Source: Mesorhizobium sp. NZP2077 (lineage in GTDB: Bacteria; Pseudomonadota; Alphaproteobacteria; Rhizobiales; Rhizobiaceae). Taken from it: 64,000 bases of DNA. How positions within the stretch are numbered: position 1 is the first letter of the stretch; every line of letters begins with the position of its first letter. Shown here piece by piece: positions 18,872 through 28,102 of the stretch. The position numbers were made by a program, and so were the translations under genes. Location of the stretch: NCBI RefSeq assembly GCF_013170805.1, contig NZ_CP051293.1, positions 6,206,001 through 6,270,000 of the forward strand. The letters are read 5' to 3'. The notes beneath the pieces are model-generated. The model saw nothing but the letters and a program-made list of their open reading frames with translations. It was not told the DNA's origin and ran no database searches.

Positions 18872-19092
18872 CGCGCGACCTCCCTAGCAGGTAGAATAGC
18901 AGGAAGACTGAGCGCAGGAGGGAACTTTCGCAGTGAGGCTGGCGGACCGACGTCTGATGTTCGGAAGTCGAACCCGCGACGGTCCACCCGACCACCCATT
19001 TGCCCAGATCGCAGACACTGCTATCCTCTGACTGGCTTTGCCAATTGTAAAATCTTGCGAAGGACCAGAACGCCAGGACCAGCAGGTAGAAA

Positions 19093-20838
19093 ATGAATCA
19101 AGCAACTGCGCAGCGCCGCCTTGCAGCGATTCTAGTTGCTGACGTCGTCGGCTACTCGCGCCTCATGGAGGCAGACGAAACGGGCACTCTCGCGGCACTC
19201 AGAGTGCGGCGAAAGGGGATCGTCGAGCCGATTGTCCGTGAGAATGGTGGCCGAATTGTCAAGTTCATGGGCGATGGTGTGCTTGTGGAGTTCGCAAGCG
19301 CAGTGAATGCCTTGAGATGCGCCCTCGACATGCAGAAGCGGATGGCCGAGTCCAATGAAAATCTGGCTGATCGCAAAAGGATCGTGTTGCGAATTGGGGT
19401 AAATCTTGGCGAGGTAGTTGGTGAGGGGTCAGACATTTTTGGCGATGGGGTGAACATCGCCGCTCGCCTGGAAGGTTTGTCGGAGCCGGGTGGCATCTGC
19501 ATTTCCGGAAAGGTTTATGACGAAATTCGGGGCAAACTCGACGTCTCAGCCATAGACATGGGCGAGGTTGCGCTCAAGAACATTACTCGGCCGGTAAGAG
19601 CCTTCCGCATCACGTCTGGGATTACCGCAAGACGGCTAGTCGAGTCGCGGGAACCTGTCGATAGCCGGCCGTCGATTGGAGTTCTGCCGTTCACCAACAT
19701 GAGTGGCGATCAGGAGCAGGAGTACTTCGCCGACGGCATCACAGAGGACATTATCACCGAACTGGCGCGAAATCGTGGGCTGTTCGTGATCGCACGGAAT
19801 TCGTCCTTTACGTTCAAGGGGAGCTCCGTAGACATCGCCGACGTCGGCCGAAAGCTCGGCGTGCGCTATGTTGTCGAGGGCAGCGTCCGCAAAGACGGCA
19901 AGCGTGTGCGCATCACAGCCCAGTTGATAGAGGCAGTAACTGGGAGCCACGTCTGGGCGGAGCGTTATGATCGTGACTTGGAAGATATCTTTGCCGTTCA
20001 AGACGAGGTGACCAGAAGCATCGTCGCGGCCGTTCCGGGGTATGTTGAATCCGACGTCGTGAAAGCATCACGGAGCAAGCCTACCGAAAGCTTGGGCGCG
20101 TATGATCGCTATCTGCGCGGCTTAGTAATCACAAACCGCTGGCGCAATGACGACATCCCCCAGGCCATAGCGGAATTCGAAAGCGCAGTGAAACTGGACC
20201 CAACGTTCGCCCGCGCTCATGCTCTGTTGGGCCAGGCGCACCTGCGTGTCTACTGGCAAACACTGGCCCCGCTCGCGTTGCAATCAGCAAACCAAGAAAC
20301 TGAACTCGCCGTGCGACTCGACGGCGAGGATAGTAGGTGCTTGGGTATTCGGGGGGCGTGTCTTATGCTCAACAGGAACTTCGGCGAGGCGTCTGAAACT
20401 TTCCAACGTGCCCTCCAACTGACACCTGATGACGCCGATCTCAATGACATAGTGGCGTACTACCTGCTTTGCTCGGGACAGGCGAGCGAGGCTATCGAGA
20501 GATCGCTCAAAACTATCCGCGTCAGTCCGCTGTTCCTTCCGGGATCTCTCCGTGAGACTATGGGCATGGCATTCATGATGACGCGACAGTACGAGGAGGC
20601 GATAAAGTCTTTCGCCACTATCAGCAGCCCCTATTACTATATCCACGTTTATATGGCCGGATGCCTGGCGAAGCTCGGGCGTCTCGATGAAGCGCGGGCG
20701 CAAGGCCGTCTGGCAAACGAACTCAAACCAGATTGGCCTAGTGTCGATTGGGGCTATCAGTACACAGGAGAAGAATATAGGGAGCACGAGCGCGAACTGG
20801 CCCACCTGGCGATGGACGCCCTGGTGGACCGACCTTAA
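19093..20838 (+). CDS. Class III nucleotidyl cyclase with TolB-like and TPR domains (copy 3)
   Basis: 581 residues. Cyclase motifs: LAAILVADVVGYSRLMEADE, VKFMGDGVLVEFASAVNALR (Lys, Asp), FGDGVNIAARLEGLSEPGG. The TolB-like part has SIGVLPFTNMSGDQEQEYFA, LGVRYVVEGSVRKDGKRVRI and HVWAERYDRDLEDIFAVQDE. TPR helices cover about residues 340-570. No signal peptide or membrane span. It is transcribed away from copy 2, and the two may share a promoter region (18872-19092). Confidence 0.9.
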   Translation: MNQATAQRRLAAILVADVVGYSRLMEADETGTLAALRVRRKGIVEPIVRENGGRIVKFMGDGVLVEFASAVNALRCALDMQKRMAESNENLADRKRIVLRIGVNLGEVVGEGSDIFGDGVNIAARLEGLSEPGGICISGKVYDEIRGKLDVSAIDMGEVALKNITRPVRAFRITSGITARRLVESREPVDSRPSIGVLPFTNMSGDQEQEYFADGITEDIITELARNRGLFVIARNSSFTFKGSSVDIADVGRKLGVRYVVEGSVRKDGKRVRITAQLIEAVTGSHVWAERYDRDLEDIFAVQDEVTRSIVAAVPGYVESDVVKASRSKPTESLGAYDRYLRGLVITNRWRNDDIPQAIAEFESAVKLDPTFARAHALLGQAHLRVYWQTLAPLALQSANQETELAVRLDGEDSRCLGIRGACLMLNRNFGEASETFQRALQLTPDDADLNDIVAYYLLCSGQASEAIERSLKTIRVSPLFLPGSLRETMGMAFMMTRQYEEAIKSFATISSPYYYIHVYMAGCLAKLGRLDEARAQGRLANELKPDWPSVDWGYQYTGEEYREHERELAHLAMDALVDRP

Positions 20839-21101
20839 GCGCCGGTCTGACTTCCCCGTCGGGTCAATCGCGATCGGAGTCTAGCCAGCAGCAAGTCCGG
20901 CCGTGCCCGATATGCCGGCCCAAAGCGGAAGTAAATACAGAACACTCGCGGCCTCCACGACGCACGCGATTCAAGCGCCCGAACCGGAGCTACGAAACTT
21001 TGATCCAATGTCGCCGTTGGCTAAAGTGGCGTCCTTCGCAATTGTGCCGAGCTGCGATTAAAGTTCGAGCAGATTGCTGCGCGGCCGCCGATAGCCCGAG
21101 G

Positions 21102-21821
21102 CTAGGCGGTGGTGTCCTCCGCGATCCGGCTCAGCAACTTGGCGACATCGACTGCTGCGGTCACCATGGCGTCGTGTCCTGTCTGCAGTTCGTGGTAGTC
21201 CTCGATATCAGCGGCTTGTGCGCTCTTTGGCTGACCAAGCGGCTTGTCACCAATGCAATTGATGTAGGTCCGGGGCATTTGCGGAAAGTTCGCGCTCAGT
21301 TTGACCGGGTCCCTGAAGGTGCGGATCGGGTGTGCATTAAGCTTTGGCATCACCCAACTCACGTCCGTCTCTTCCTTCAGCCCAAGGAATTGGACGGTCG
21401 CTGCACTGGCGGGGATGCGCCAGCCTTCGCCCCCGACGCGCGCCTGCTCCTCGAAGTTGTCTCTGGCCTTTGCCGATGCACAGTCATACAGGCACTGGCC
21501 GTCGCGGGGAACGATGGCATCGAGATAGACAACCCGCGCAATTCGGCCGGCCGCTCTGTCGGCGGCAGCCGAGACCACGATGCCCGCGTAACTGTGCCCG
21601 ACCAGCACAACATCTTTCAAGTCCTCGGTCTCCAGCACACCGAGCACATCGCAAATGTGCGTTTCCAGATCGATGTCAGGAGAGGCGAGATGAACTCGCT
21701 CGCCGAGGCCGGTAAGAGTAGGGGTATAAAAATCGGTGCCCGGCGCCTTAAGTAACCGAGCAACCTTGCGCCAACACCATCCCCCGTGCCATGCGCCGTG
21801 AACCAAAACGTAGGTTGTCAT
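21102..21821 (-). CDS. Alpha/beta hydrolase (esterase EstA/hydroxynitrile lyase-like)
   Basis: This 239-residue enzyme opens with TTYVLVHGAWHGGWCWRKV, whose HGAWHG forms the oxyanion region. The nucleophile elbow is VVLVGHSYAGIVVS (GHSYAG, Ser). The acid and His come later (GDKPL and LQTGHDAMVTAA). The family cleaves esters of small aromatic or aliphatic acids. ATG at 21821 matches the family N-terminus; the open frame to 21914 adds 31 residues without a fold. It stands alone; the neighbouring YCII gene is 197 bases upstream. Confidence 0.85.
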   Translation of the reverse strand: MTTYVLVHGAWHGGWCWRKVARLLKAPGTDFYTPTLTGLGERVHLASPDIDLETHICDVLGVLETEDLKDVVLVGHSYAGIVVSAAADRAAGRIARVVYLDAIVPRDGQCLYDCASAKARDNFEEQARVGGEGWRIPASAATVQFLGLKEETDVSWVMPKLNAHPIRTFRDPVKLSANFPQMPRTYINCIGDKPLGQPKSAQAADIEDYHELQTGHDAMVTAAVDVAKLLSRIAEDTTA

Positions 21822-22018
21822 CGGTTGCCCCGCTTCCCTTCGATACACGGAACGCACCGAATCTGGCGCAAGTGCAGAGTTTCCGGCGCGCGATAGCTGC
21901 GAGATATCCCGCACACAAATTCTACACCCATAGCTCGGGACTAGAAAGCTGCGCGCTTTTCGGCGCGCGTCCGTGCGCTCATGGTTTTCGGGGCCATGGC
22001 GGCAGCCGGAATTTCAAG

Positions 22019-22361
22019 TCATTTTGGGTCGGTGACGAAGGGCATGATATCCACGCCGTCTCCCGAGAAGACGGCGAAATGCGGGTGGTTCTCAAACAGG
22101 CGGGCGGCAGCCTCGATGGTGTCGGCCTCGATGACAACGTAGCCGCAGAAAGGGTTCACGGCGTCAGCGATGCCGTTCTTTGTAACGCGCGTCGTTCTGC
22201 CGACCATACCGCCGCGATCAGGGAAGAATGCGGCGTTTCTCTCCTCCCAGTCTGCCCACTGCTGCAAGCCGACGCTATCAATCGCATCTTGCTCTGGCTT
22301 GGGCAGGCTGCGAAAGCGGGTCTTCGGGTTTCATCGTGTAGACGGCAAGAAAGCGGGGCAT
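22019..22361 (-). pseudogene. YCII-related protein with a one-base frameshift
   Basis: The true N-terminus starts at the ATG complementing 22359-22361 (MPRFLAVYTMKPED). The frame then shifts: GAAGACC followed by CGCTTTCGCAGC resumes as RFRSLPKPEQDAIDSVGLQQ and continues through GYVVIEADTIEAAARLFENH to SGDGVDIMPFVTDPK. One extra C explains it. The family is a small dimeric alpha-beta fold often met near sigma factors or as stand-alone proteins of unknown role. From its own downstream starts the frame could give an 82-residue product, but that lacks the first strand. Confidence 0.65.
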
Positions 22362-22679
22362 AAGGCGAACTTCGGGCTGGCGGAAACGTTGTCCGGCTAC
22401 ACTCCTATGCGGCCGAAGTCACTGCGCGTGACCTACCTCCAGGTGCCTGTTTGCGTCAGTTCGGACGTCTGCTCCGTGCCGGAGCGGCCTCCAAGGGCGG
22501 TAATGAATAATGGCCGCTCACAGGATCTGGAACATCGTCAGCGCATTGGCCGCGTTGAGGCGCATTTTGGTCGGCAGGCGGGAATGGAAGCGCCTCGCGC
22601 CCCTTGATTGTTGAGCGCTTCCCACGATGCGTCCGAAGCAGGCGCGGGAAGTCTCCGTCATGCTTGGTCCGTCGCAGAC
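22362..22679. other. Gap without a supported gene
   Basis: A short minus-strand frame ending in RLNAANALTMFQIL is visible but has no start context. No clear regulatory site. Confidence 0.3.
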
Positions 22680-23552
22680 TTACGCTCTGGCGGCGGTCTG
22701 CGCTGCCGCGAAGACATCGCGTGCGGATGTCGTACCCGCGACGTGTTCCGTACCCTCGGTTCCGAGTTCCATCCATCCCGCGTTCACGGCCTCATACATC
22801 TCTTCGGCAGGTCCGGTGTGACCCTTAGGGACGCCGAACTGCTCGAAAGCTTGCGCCCACCCTGCACGTGGGACTGCAAAGGCTTTCACGTCGCGATTCA
22901 GGATTTCACCCAATTGCCCGGCGACTTCATCCGCGCTGACCATCGAACCAAGCTCGATGACGCGATGCCCTGACCAGGCCGGTCCGCTCAAAAGGCTTGC
23001 GACCTGCGCGCCGATGTCGTTGGTCGCGACCATGGCCGATTTCCGGCTTGTCGGATTGTAGAAGACTGGCAGGGTTCCACCTTGGGCGACCTGCAAGCCG
23101 TAGAGGAAGTTTTCGAAAAATCCGCCGGCGCGCACATAGGCGATCGGCAATTTCAGATCGCGAAATCCTTGCTCCAGAAGCGACAGGGCCGTGATCATCC
23201 CCAGGCCGCTGGTTCTGTCTGCGCCGATCGACGAGAGCGCGACGACCCGCGGCGCCGGCGCTTTGGTGAGCGCCTCGACATAGTTTGCGATGATGCCCTT
23301 GGCCTCCTTGAAATCGGGCGAAGGGGCCCAGACAGCCGGCAACATGACGAACGCGCCTTTGACGCCTTCGAGCGCTCGCTCGATAGCTGCGGAATCATTC
23401 CAATCGCCGTCGACCAGTTCCACGCCCTGGTTCACCCAGTTAGCCGCCTTCGCGCGGTCGCGGACGAGCGCGCGGACCTTCTTGCCTTGCGCCAGCAAAT
23501 GCGAAGCCGTGGCGCCGCCCGCTTTTCCCGTGATTCCCATTACTAAAAACAT
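22680..23552 (-). CDS. NmrA-like NAD(P)-binding protein
   Basis: 290 residues. The Rossmann motif is at the very start (MGITGKAGGATASHLLAQGK, GxTGxxG). LVDGDWNDSAAIERALEGVK and VVALSSIGADR are typical of NmrA/atypical SDR proteins that bind NAD(P) and act as redox sensors or quinone oxidoreductases. No Tyr-x3-Lys catalytic pair is seen. ATG at 23552 has AGGAGA nine bases upstream. It forms a two-gene operon with the DoxX-like gene, and both are divergent from a LysR gene. Confidence 0.87.
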   Translation of the reverse strand: MFLVMGITGKAGGATASHLLAQGKKVRALVRDRAKAANWVNQGVELVDGDWNDSAAIERALEGVKGAFVMLPAVWAPSPDFKEAKGIIANYVEALTKAPAPRVVALSSIGADRTSGLGMITALSLLEQGFRDLKLPIAYVRAGGFFENFLYGLQVAQGGTLPVFYNPTSRKSAMVATNDIGAQVASLLSGPAWSGHRVIELGSMVSADEVAGQLGEILNRDVKAFAVPRAGWAQAFEQFGVPKGHTGPAEEMYEAVNAGWMELGTEGTEHVAGTTSARDVFAAAQTAARA

Positions 23553-23593
23553 GCGTTTTCTCCTGATGTTGAGGAACAGAGCACTGCCCCGGT

Positions 23594-24016
23594 TCAATGG
23601 ATGAGCGGTAGAATGGCCCGGATTCGGGGATCGCGCAGACAGAGGCCGCCCCATGTCATCACGCCCAAAAGCAGGGAAATGATTTCCGGCGGCGACCCCA
23701 ACTCACCAATGCGGACATGGGCGCAGATGGCACCGCCCAAAAAGCCCGTCGCTAGGATCGCGCCGAGGACGGCGGTGGCCGGGATGGCGTAAAGTATGGC
23801 GCAGGCGAGTATGATCGGACCCACGACACGGGTCAGGTCCATCGCGAACCCGGTTTCCTGCAACATGCTCGCGATCTGTGCCGGCGCGAAAAGCTGAATA
23901 GTGCCATCTGCCACCAGAGCGACAACGACAAACGCGCTCATTATCCGGCCGGCCCACAGGGCGCGATGCAAGGTCATAGTTTCAGGCGCGTGATGGAGGT
24001 TCATGGTTTCGGACAC
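23594..24016 (-). CDS. DoxX-like membrane protein
   Basis: 140 residues with four predicted membrane helices: IMSAFVVVALVADGTIQLF, VVGPIILACAILYAI, AVLGAILATGFLGGAICAHV and IISLLLGVMTWGGLCL. The pattern fits the DoxX-like family of small four-helix proteins, often linked to redox or quinone chemistry. The start at 24016 is an ATG (MSETMNLHH). It precedes the NmrA-like gene by 41 bases, so co-transcription is likely. Confidence 0.78.
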   Translation of the reverse strand: MSETMNLHHAPETMTLHRALWAGRIMSAFVVVALVADGTIQLFAPAQIASMLQETGFAMDLTRVVGPIILACAILYAIPATAVLGAILATGFLGGAICAHVRIGELGSPPEIISLLLGVMTWGGLCLRDPRIRAILPLIH

Positions 24017-24135
24017 TTGTCATTCTCCGATGGGTGGATCCCATATTCGGAGCTTACTGTGCCTCTTAGGTGTGATAAATGCCGAGGGAATGAACCAACT
24101 GTTCTCTTTTTGGGAAACAATACCGAGGCACGAAA

Positions 24136-25041
24136 ATGCAGAATCTCGAACCCATCCTCATTTTCATAACGGTAGCGGAAATGGGGAGCTTCACCCGCGC
24201 GGCCGATAGCCTGGGCATCCAAAAAGGGAGGGCCTCGACGGCGGTCCGGAAGCTGGAAGAAGATGTCGGTGTCAGGCTCCTGCACCGGACGACGCGCAGC
24301 GTGCAGTTGACGGAGGACGGGCGCGCATTTCATGCCCGTGCCCGCGATCTGCTTGCTGAAGTCGATGACCTGCACTCGATGTTCGCAGGCGATCGGGTGG
24401 CACTTCGCGGACGTTTACGGGTCGATCTTCCGACCGAGGTGGCGCGCACAACGATCGTGCCGGCCTTGCCGGATTTCATGGCTGCTCATCCCGAGTTGGA
24501 GCTGGAGGTGTCGAGTACGGATCGGCAGGTCGATCTGGTTCAAGAGGGATTCGACTGTGTATTGCGGCTTGGACCGATACGGGATGAGACGCTGATTGCC
24601 CGCCCGCTGGGACTGTTGCGCATGGTCAACGCTGCCAGTCCCGGCTATCTGGCGCGCTATGGCATCCCTCGATCGCTGGAAGATCTCCAGCGTCAGGAAC
24701 ATCGGACGATTCATTTTTCGACGATGCTGGGCGCAAGACCCCATGGATGGGAATATCCGGACGGCGACAGCTACGCGACGCTTCAGTTGCCAGGTGCGCT
24801 ACACGTCAACAGCGCGCAGACCTACGAAGCCGCCGCCCTCGCCGGCCTTGGGCTGATCCAGGCGCCACTCTTGGGCATTGGCCGATACTTGGAGAGTGGA
24901 GCGCTTGTGGAGATCATACCCGATTTTCGGCGCCGGGCGCTCGCCGTGTCACTCGTCGTAGCACATCGGAGCAATCTGTCGCGCCGTGTCCGCGCATTCA
25001 TGAAATGGATCGAAGATGTGCTGACGCCGTATCTGGAATAG
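24136..25041 (+). CDS. LysR-family transcriptional regulator
   Basis: 301 residues of the CrgA/DmlR-like branch: MQNLEPILIFITVAEMGSFT, LGIQKGRASTAVRKLEEDVG, LLHRTTRSVQLTEDG, and the effector-domain marks FDCVLRLGPIRDETLIARPL and EAAALAGLGLIQAPL. It is divergent from the DoxX-NmrA pair with 119 bases between them. Regulators of this branch next to NmrA/DoxX pairs usually respond to quinones or electrophiles; that is only inference here. Confidence 0.9.
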   Translation: MQNLEPILIFITVAEMGSFTRAADSLGIQKGRASTAVRKLEEDVGVRLLHRTTRSVQLTEDGRAFHARARDLLAEVDDLHSMFAGDRVALRGRLRVDLPTEVARTTIVPALPDFMAAHPELELEVSSTDRQVDLVQEGFDCVLRLGPIRDETLIARPLGLLRMVNAASPGYLARYGIPRSLEDLQRQEHRTIHFSTMLGARPHGWEYPDGDSYATLQLPGALHVNSAQTYEAAALAGLGLIQAPLLGIGRYLESGALVEIIPDFRRRALAVSLVVAHRSNLSRRVRAFMKWIEDVLTPYLE

Positions 25042-25464
25042 CGAGACGAACAATCTTCGTCCGGCCTCGAAATTAACATCCTGAGCTATGTCGGTCTAAC
25101 AGAATGCGACACCGAAACCGGCGCGACCTTGAAGTCCGACGAGATATCCTCAACCTTTCCGCCTTACAGGCGATCGGAACGAATGGCCGCTTTCGGGACG
25201 GCCCACTTTGCCCTGGAACGGCCGAGATAGGGCGGTGGGTTCAACCGGTCATATACGTACGATTGCCGTCACCTTCGGGCCGAAAGTAAAGCAAGCCGAA
25301 GGTAGCTGCTGATCCATTACGGGGCTAACAGACTACCGGGTATGGTTCATGATCGACCGCCAACCTATAACGGACTGCCACCCGTAAAATATTCGGCCCA
25401 AAGAGTTCGCTGTCCTTGCCCCCGCCACACTGCGGGGGAACGATGCTCTCGGCAGGGTTTGACG
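25042..25464. other. Gap upstream of first caspase gene, with a repeat
   Basis: No gene. The stretch 25214-25252 recurs at 28064-28102 on the other side of the caspase gene (35 of 39 bases the same), and its last part equals the end sequence of the IS30 copy. The promoter of the caspase gene should lie between 25253 and 25464, but I see no strong box. Confidence 0.45.
25214..25252 (+). repeat. 39-base repeat, copy A (contains GGTGGGTTCAACCGGTC)
   Basis: Matches 28064-28102 at 35 of 39 positions. The 22 bases GGCGGTGGGTTCAACCGGTCAT (here from 25231) are the same in both. In copy B the IS30 element begins within them; here they run on into unrelated sequence. Confidence 0.7.
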
Positions 25465-27936
25465 ATGTTCCGATTCCTTCTGATTATGCTGTTGCTTGTG
25501 GCGTTGCCGGCGGCGGCGATGGCCGAGAAGCGCAGCGCGCTGGTCCTCGGCGACGCCAAGTACCAGTCGGTGCGCGAATTGAAGAACACGGTGGCTGACG
25601 CCACGGCGATGAAGGATGCGCTGCGGGCGCTCGGTTTCGACGTGACGCTGGAGATCGACAAGGACCTGCGCCGCACGCGCCGCGCACTCGAGGATTTCAG
25701 GCAAGATGCCGCTGGTTCCGATGTCGCCCTGGTCTATTTCGCCGGCCACGGCGCTGAGATCGACGGCGACAACCGGCTTCTTCCGACCGATACGGATGTG
25801 TCATCTCTCGACTCGTTGAAGGCGAGCACCTTGCCGTTGAACGAGGTGCGTGACACCGTGACCTCGATCGCCAAGGTCGGGCTGGTCATTCTCGACGCAT
25901 GCCGTGATGACCCGTTCGGCGCCGGGGATGGCTCGGGCCGTTCGGCCGTTGCCATCGCCAAGAGAGTGGCCGGCAGCGTGAAGCCAGGCCTCGGCCGGGT
26001 TGGGCGCGCGGAGAACGTGCTGTTCGCCTTTTCAGCCGCTCCGGGGGAGACGGCTGCGGATGGTGATGGCGAGCATTCGCCGTTCAACGCGGCGCTGACC
26101 AAGTATCTCGGCACCGAGGGACTTGAGATCCGCTCGGTGCTGACCCTGGTGCAACAGGAAGTCTATGACCAGACGCGTGGCAAGCAGTTGCCCTATATCG
26201 AGAACGGCCTGCCGCAGCTGTTCTTCGCCGAGAAGTCGGACACGCCGCTGCCGGAACGCGAGCGTTTGCTGCTCGCCATGGCCGACATTACCCCGGACCT
26301 GCGTACAGAGATCGAAACGATCGCGGCGGGGCACGACATGCCGTTGGCACCCCTCTATGGCGCGGCTATCGAAAGCGGACTCGCCCAAGCGGCCAGGGCC
26401 GACCAGGTTGCTCAGCTGGGCCAAGCCGCCGATGCGTTCGTGAAGACGCGAAACGATTTAAAGACGCTGGCGTCCGACGATCCCGATGTGGTGCGCCAGC
26501 GCGCAGAGGCGGAAAACAAACTCACCCTTGGTGAGTTCGATGCTGCGCGCGCCGCCTTCGGCAAGGCCATCGGCATCGACGCCGCCTCGCGCGACAAGCT
26601 CAAGGCGAATTTCATCGAGCGCACGCTTAGCCAGGTAGCTTCGCTGTCCTTGCGTGCCGGCGGCTCGCTGGTATCGTTGAAGTACCAACTGGCGATCGAG
26701 GACTACCGCGCCGCCTCAGTTCTGTTCGACGACCTGACAGACACCGCACTATCGGACGGCGGCCTGAGAAACAAGATGATGGTTCAGTTCTATCTTGGCC
26801 AGACCCTGGCGACGGTGGGCAATGCAAAGGACGCGCTGACCGCCTATCAGCACGCAGTGCAGACAGGCGAAAGTCGTGTCCGTCGAGACCCGCGCAACCT
26901 GAGTGGACAGCGTGAATGGTCGGCCGCGCTCGTACGCCTGGCCAACAGCTTGCGCGACAGCGGCCAGGCCGACAAAGCGTACGATGCCTACAACTCCAGC
27001 CTCGTGGTTATGCAGCGTCTCGTCGGGGCGGACCCGCACAACGCACAGTGGGAAAACGACCTTGGCGCAAGCCTCCATGGTATCGCGCTTCTGGAGACGG
27101 ACCGAGGAAACCTCGCGGAGGCTGAAAGGCTGCACCAGCAGGCCGCGCAAGTGTCTCGCGCGCTCATCGCGTTGGAGCCGAACAGTCCTATCCATCGAAG
27201 GGAACTGGCTGTGGCTCAAATGAGCCTGGGCGATCTCGTTGGTAGCGTCGGCAATTCGCAAGCCGCGCTGCCAGCATACCAGGACGGTTTGAAGACGCTG
27301 GAGGAAGCGGTGGCGCTGGCGCCGCCCAACACCTTCAATCAGGACCTGGTGGTGATGCATCTGCGCGTCGGTCTGACATTGCTGCACCTGCGCCGGAACC
27401 AGGAAGCCGCTGCCGAATTTCAGCAAGGCGAGGAGATCGCTCGGCAGGACATCGAAAACGATCCGAACAACGACGATTTCGCCAGGGCCTACGCGGCGGC
27501 GACGAGCCAACTCGCCGCTGCGCAGTTGGCGACCGGCGACGTGCTCGGAGCTGTCGCGACGTACCGGCGGGCAGTCGCTTTTATCGGTCCAAATGCAAGG
27601 GATAAGAAAGGCGAATGGCTAAAGCTCGCGGCAATCGGCAATGGCGGCCTGGGCGATGCCTGCGCGGCCGTTCGAGACGTGAAATGCGCGTACGATGCCT
27701 ATCATGATGCTCTTGAAGAGCAGACAGCGCTGGTGCATTCGGATCCAAGAAATGTCTTTGCGCAGATGGCGCTGGCGCTCTATCACAAGAAGCTAGGCGA
27801 TGCAGGCGACAATCGCCGCGTGCACTACCAGGCCGCGCTGGACATTCTGCTACAGCTCAAAGCGGTAGGCGCCTTGCCTCCAGCCTATCAGTCTTGGATC
27901 GATCTGACGCGGCAGGCCGTTCAGAGCGCGCGCTGA
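25465..27936 (+). CDS. Exported caspase-fold (peptidase C14) protein with TPR repeats (copy 1)
   Basis: 823 residues. A signal peptide (MFRFLLIMLLLVALPAAAMA) is followed by a caspase p20-like domain to about residue 250. The catalytic His is in VALVYFAGHGAEIDG (H95) and the Cys in GLVILDACRDDPF (C146), so it should be an active protease. Long helical TPR-like repeats fill residues about 380-820 (AYQHAVQTGESRVRRDPRNL). I start at the ATG at 25465, where the signal peptide begins; the open frame to 25342 adds 41 unlikely residues. It converges on the FecR/CHASE2 pair and resembles the caspase at 32187 in layout but not closely in sequence. Periplasmic location is inferred from the signal. Confidence 0.88.
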   Translation: MFRFLLIMLLLVALPAAAMAEKRSALVLGDAKYQSVRELKNTVADATAMKDALRALGFDVTLEIDKDLRRTRRALEDFRQDAAGSDVALVYFAGHGAEIDGDNRLLPTDTDVSSLDSLKASTLPLNEVRDTVTSIAKVGLVILDACRDDPFGAGDGSGRSAVAIAKRVAGSVKPGLGRVGRAENVLFAFSAAPGETAADGDGEHSPFNAALTKYLGTEGLEIRSVLTLVQQEVYDQTRGKQLPYIENGLPQLFFAEKSDTPLPERERLLLAMADITPDLRTEIETIAAGHDMPLAPLYGAAIESGLAQAARADQVAQLGQAADAFVKTRNDLKTLASDDPDVVRQRAEAENKLTLGEFDAARAAFGKAIGIDAASRDKLKANFIERTLSQVASLSLRAGGSLVSLKYQLAIEDYRAASVLFDDLTDTALSDGGLRNKMMVQFYLGQTLATVGNAKDALTAYQHAVQTGESRVRRDPRNLSGQREWSAALVRLANSLRDSGQADKAYDAYNSSLVVMQRLVGADPHNAQWENDLGASLHGIALLETDRGNLAEAERLHQQAAQVSRALIALEPNSPIHRRELAVAQMSLGDLVGSVGNSQAALPAYQDGLKTLEEAVALAPPNTFNQDLVVMHLRVGLTLLHLRRNQEAAAEFQQGEEIARQDIENDPNNDDFARAYAAATSQLAAAQLATGDVLGAVATYRRAVAFIGPNARDKKGEWLKLAAIGNGGLGDACAAVRDVKCAYDAYHDALEEQTALVHSDPRNVFAQMALALYHKKLGDAGDNRRVHYQAALDILLQLKAVGALPPAYQSWIDLTRQAVQSAR

Positions 27937-28063
27937 TGACTCCGACCGCTCTTGGGTAACTCACGACGTTGAATACCTAGCAGGTAGGACTCAACTTGCG
28001 GCGAGCCGCAATCTCTGGCGTGGTCGCCGGCACTGTCTGCTTACTGGCTTTGGTAAGGCTAAC

Positions 28064-28102
28064 TTGAACGGCCGACATCAGGCGGTGGGTTCAACCGGTC
28101 AT
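28064..28102 (+). repeat. 39-base repeat, copy B, at the left end of IS30
   Basis: See copy A at 25214. Here GAACGGCCGACATCA leads into GGCGGTGGGTTCAACCGGTC, which also appears in reverse at the right end of the IS30 copy (to 29304). Confidence 0.65.
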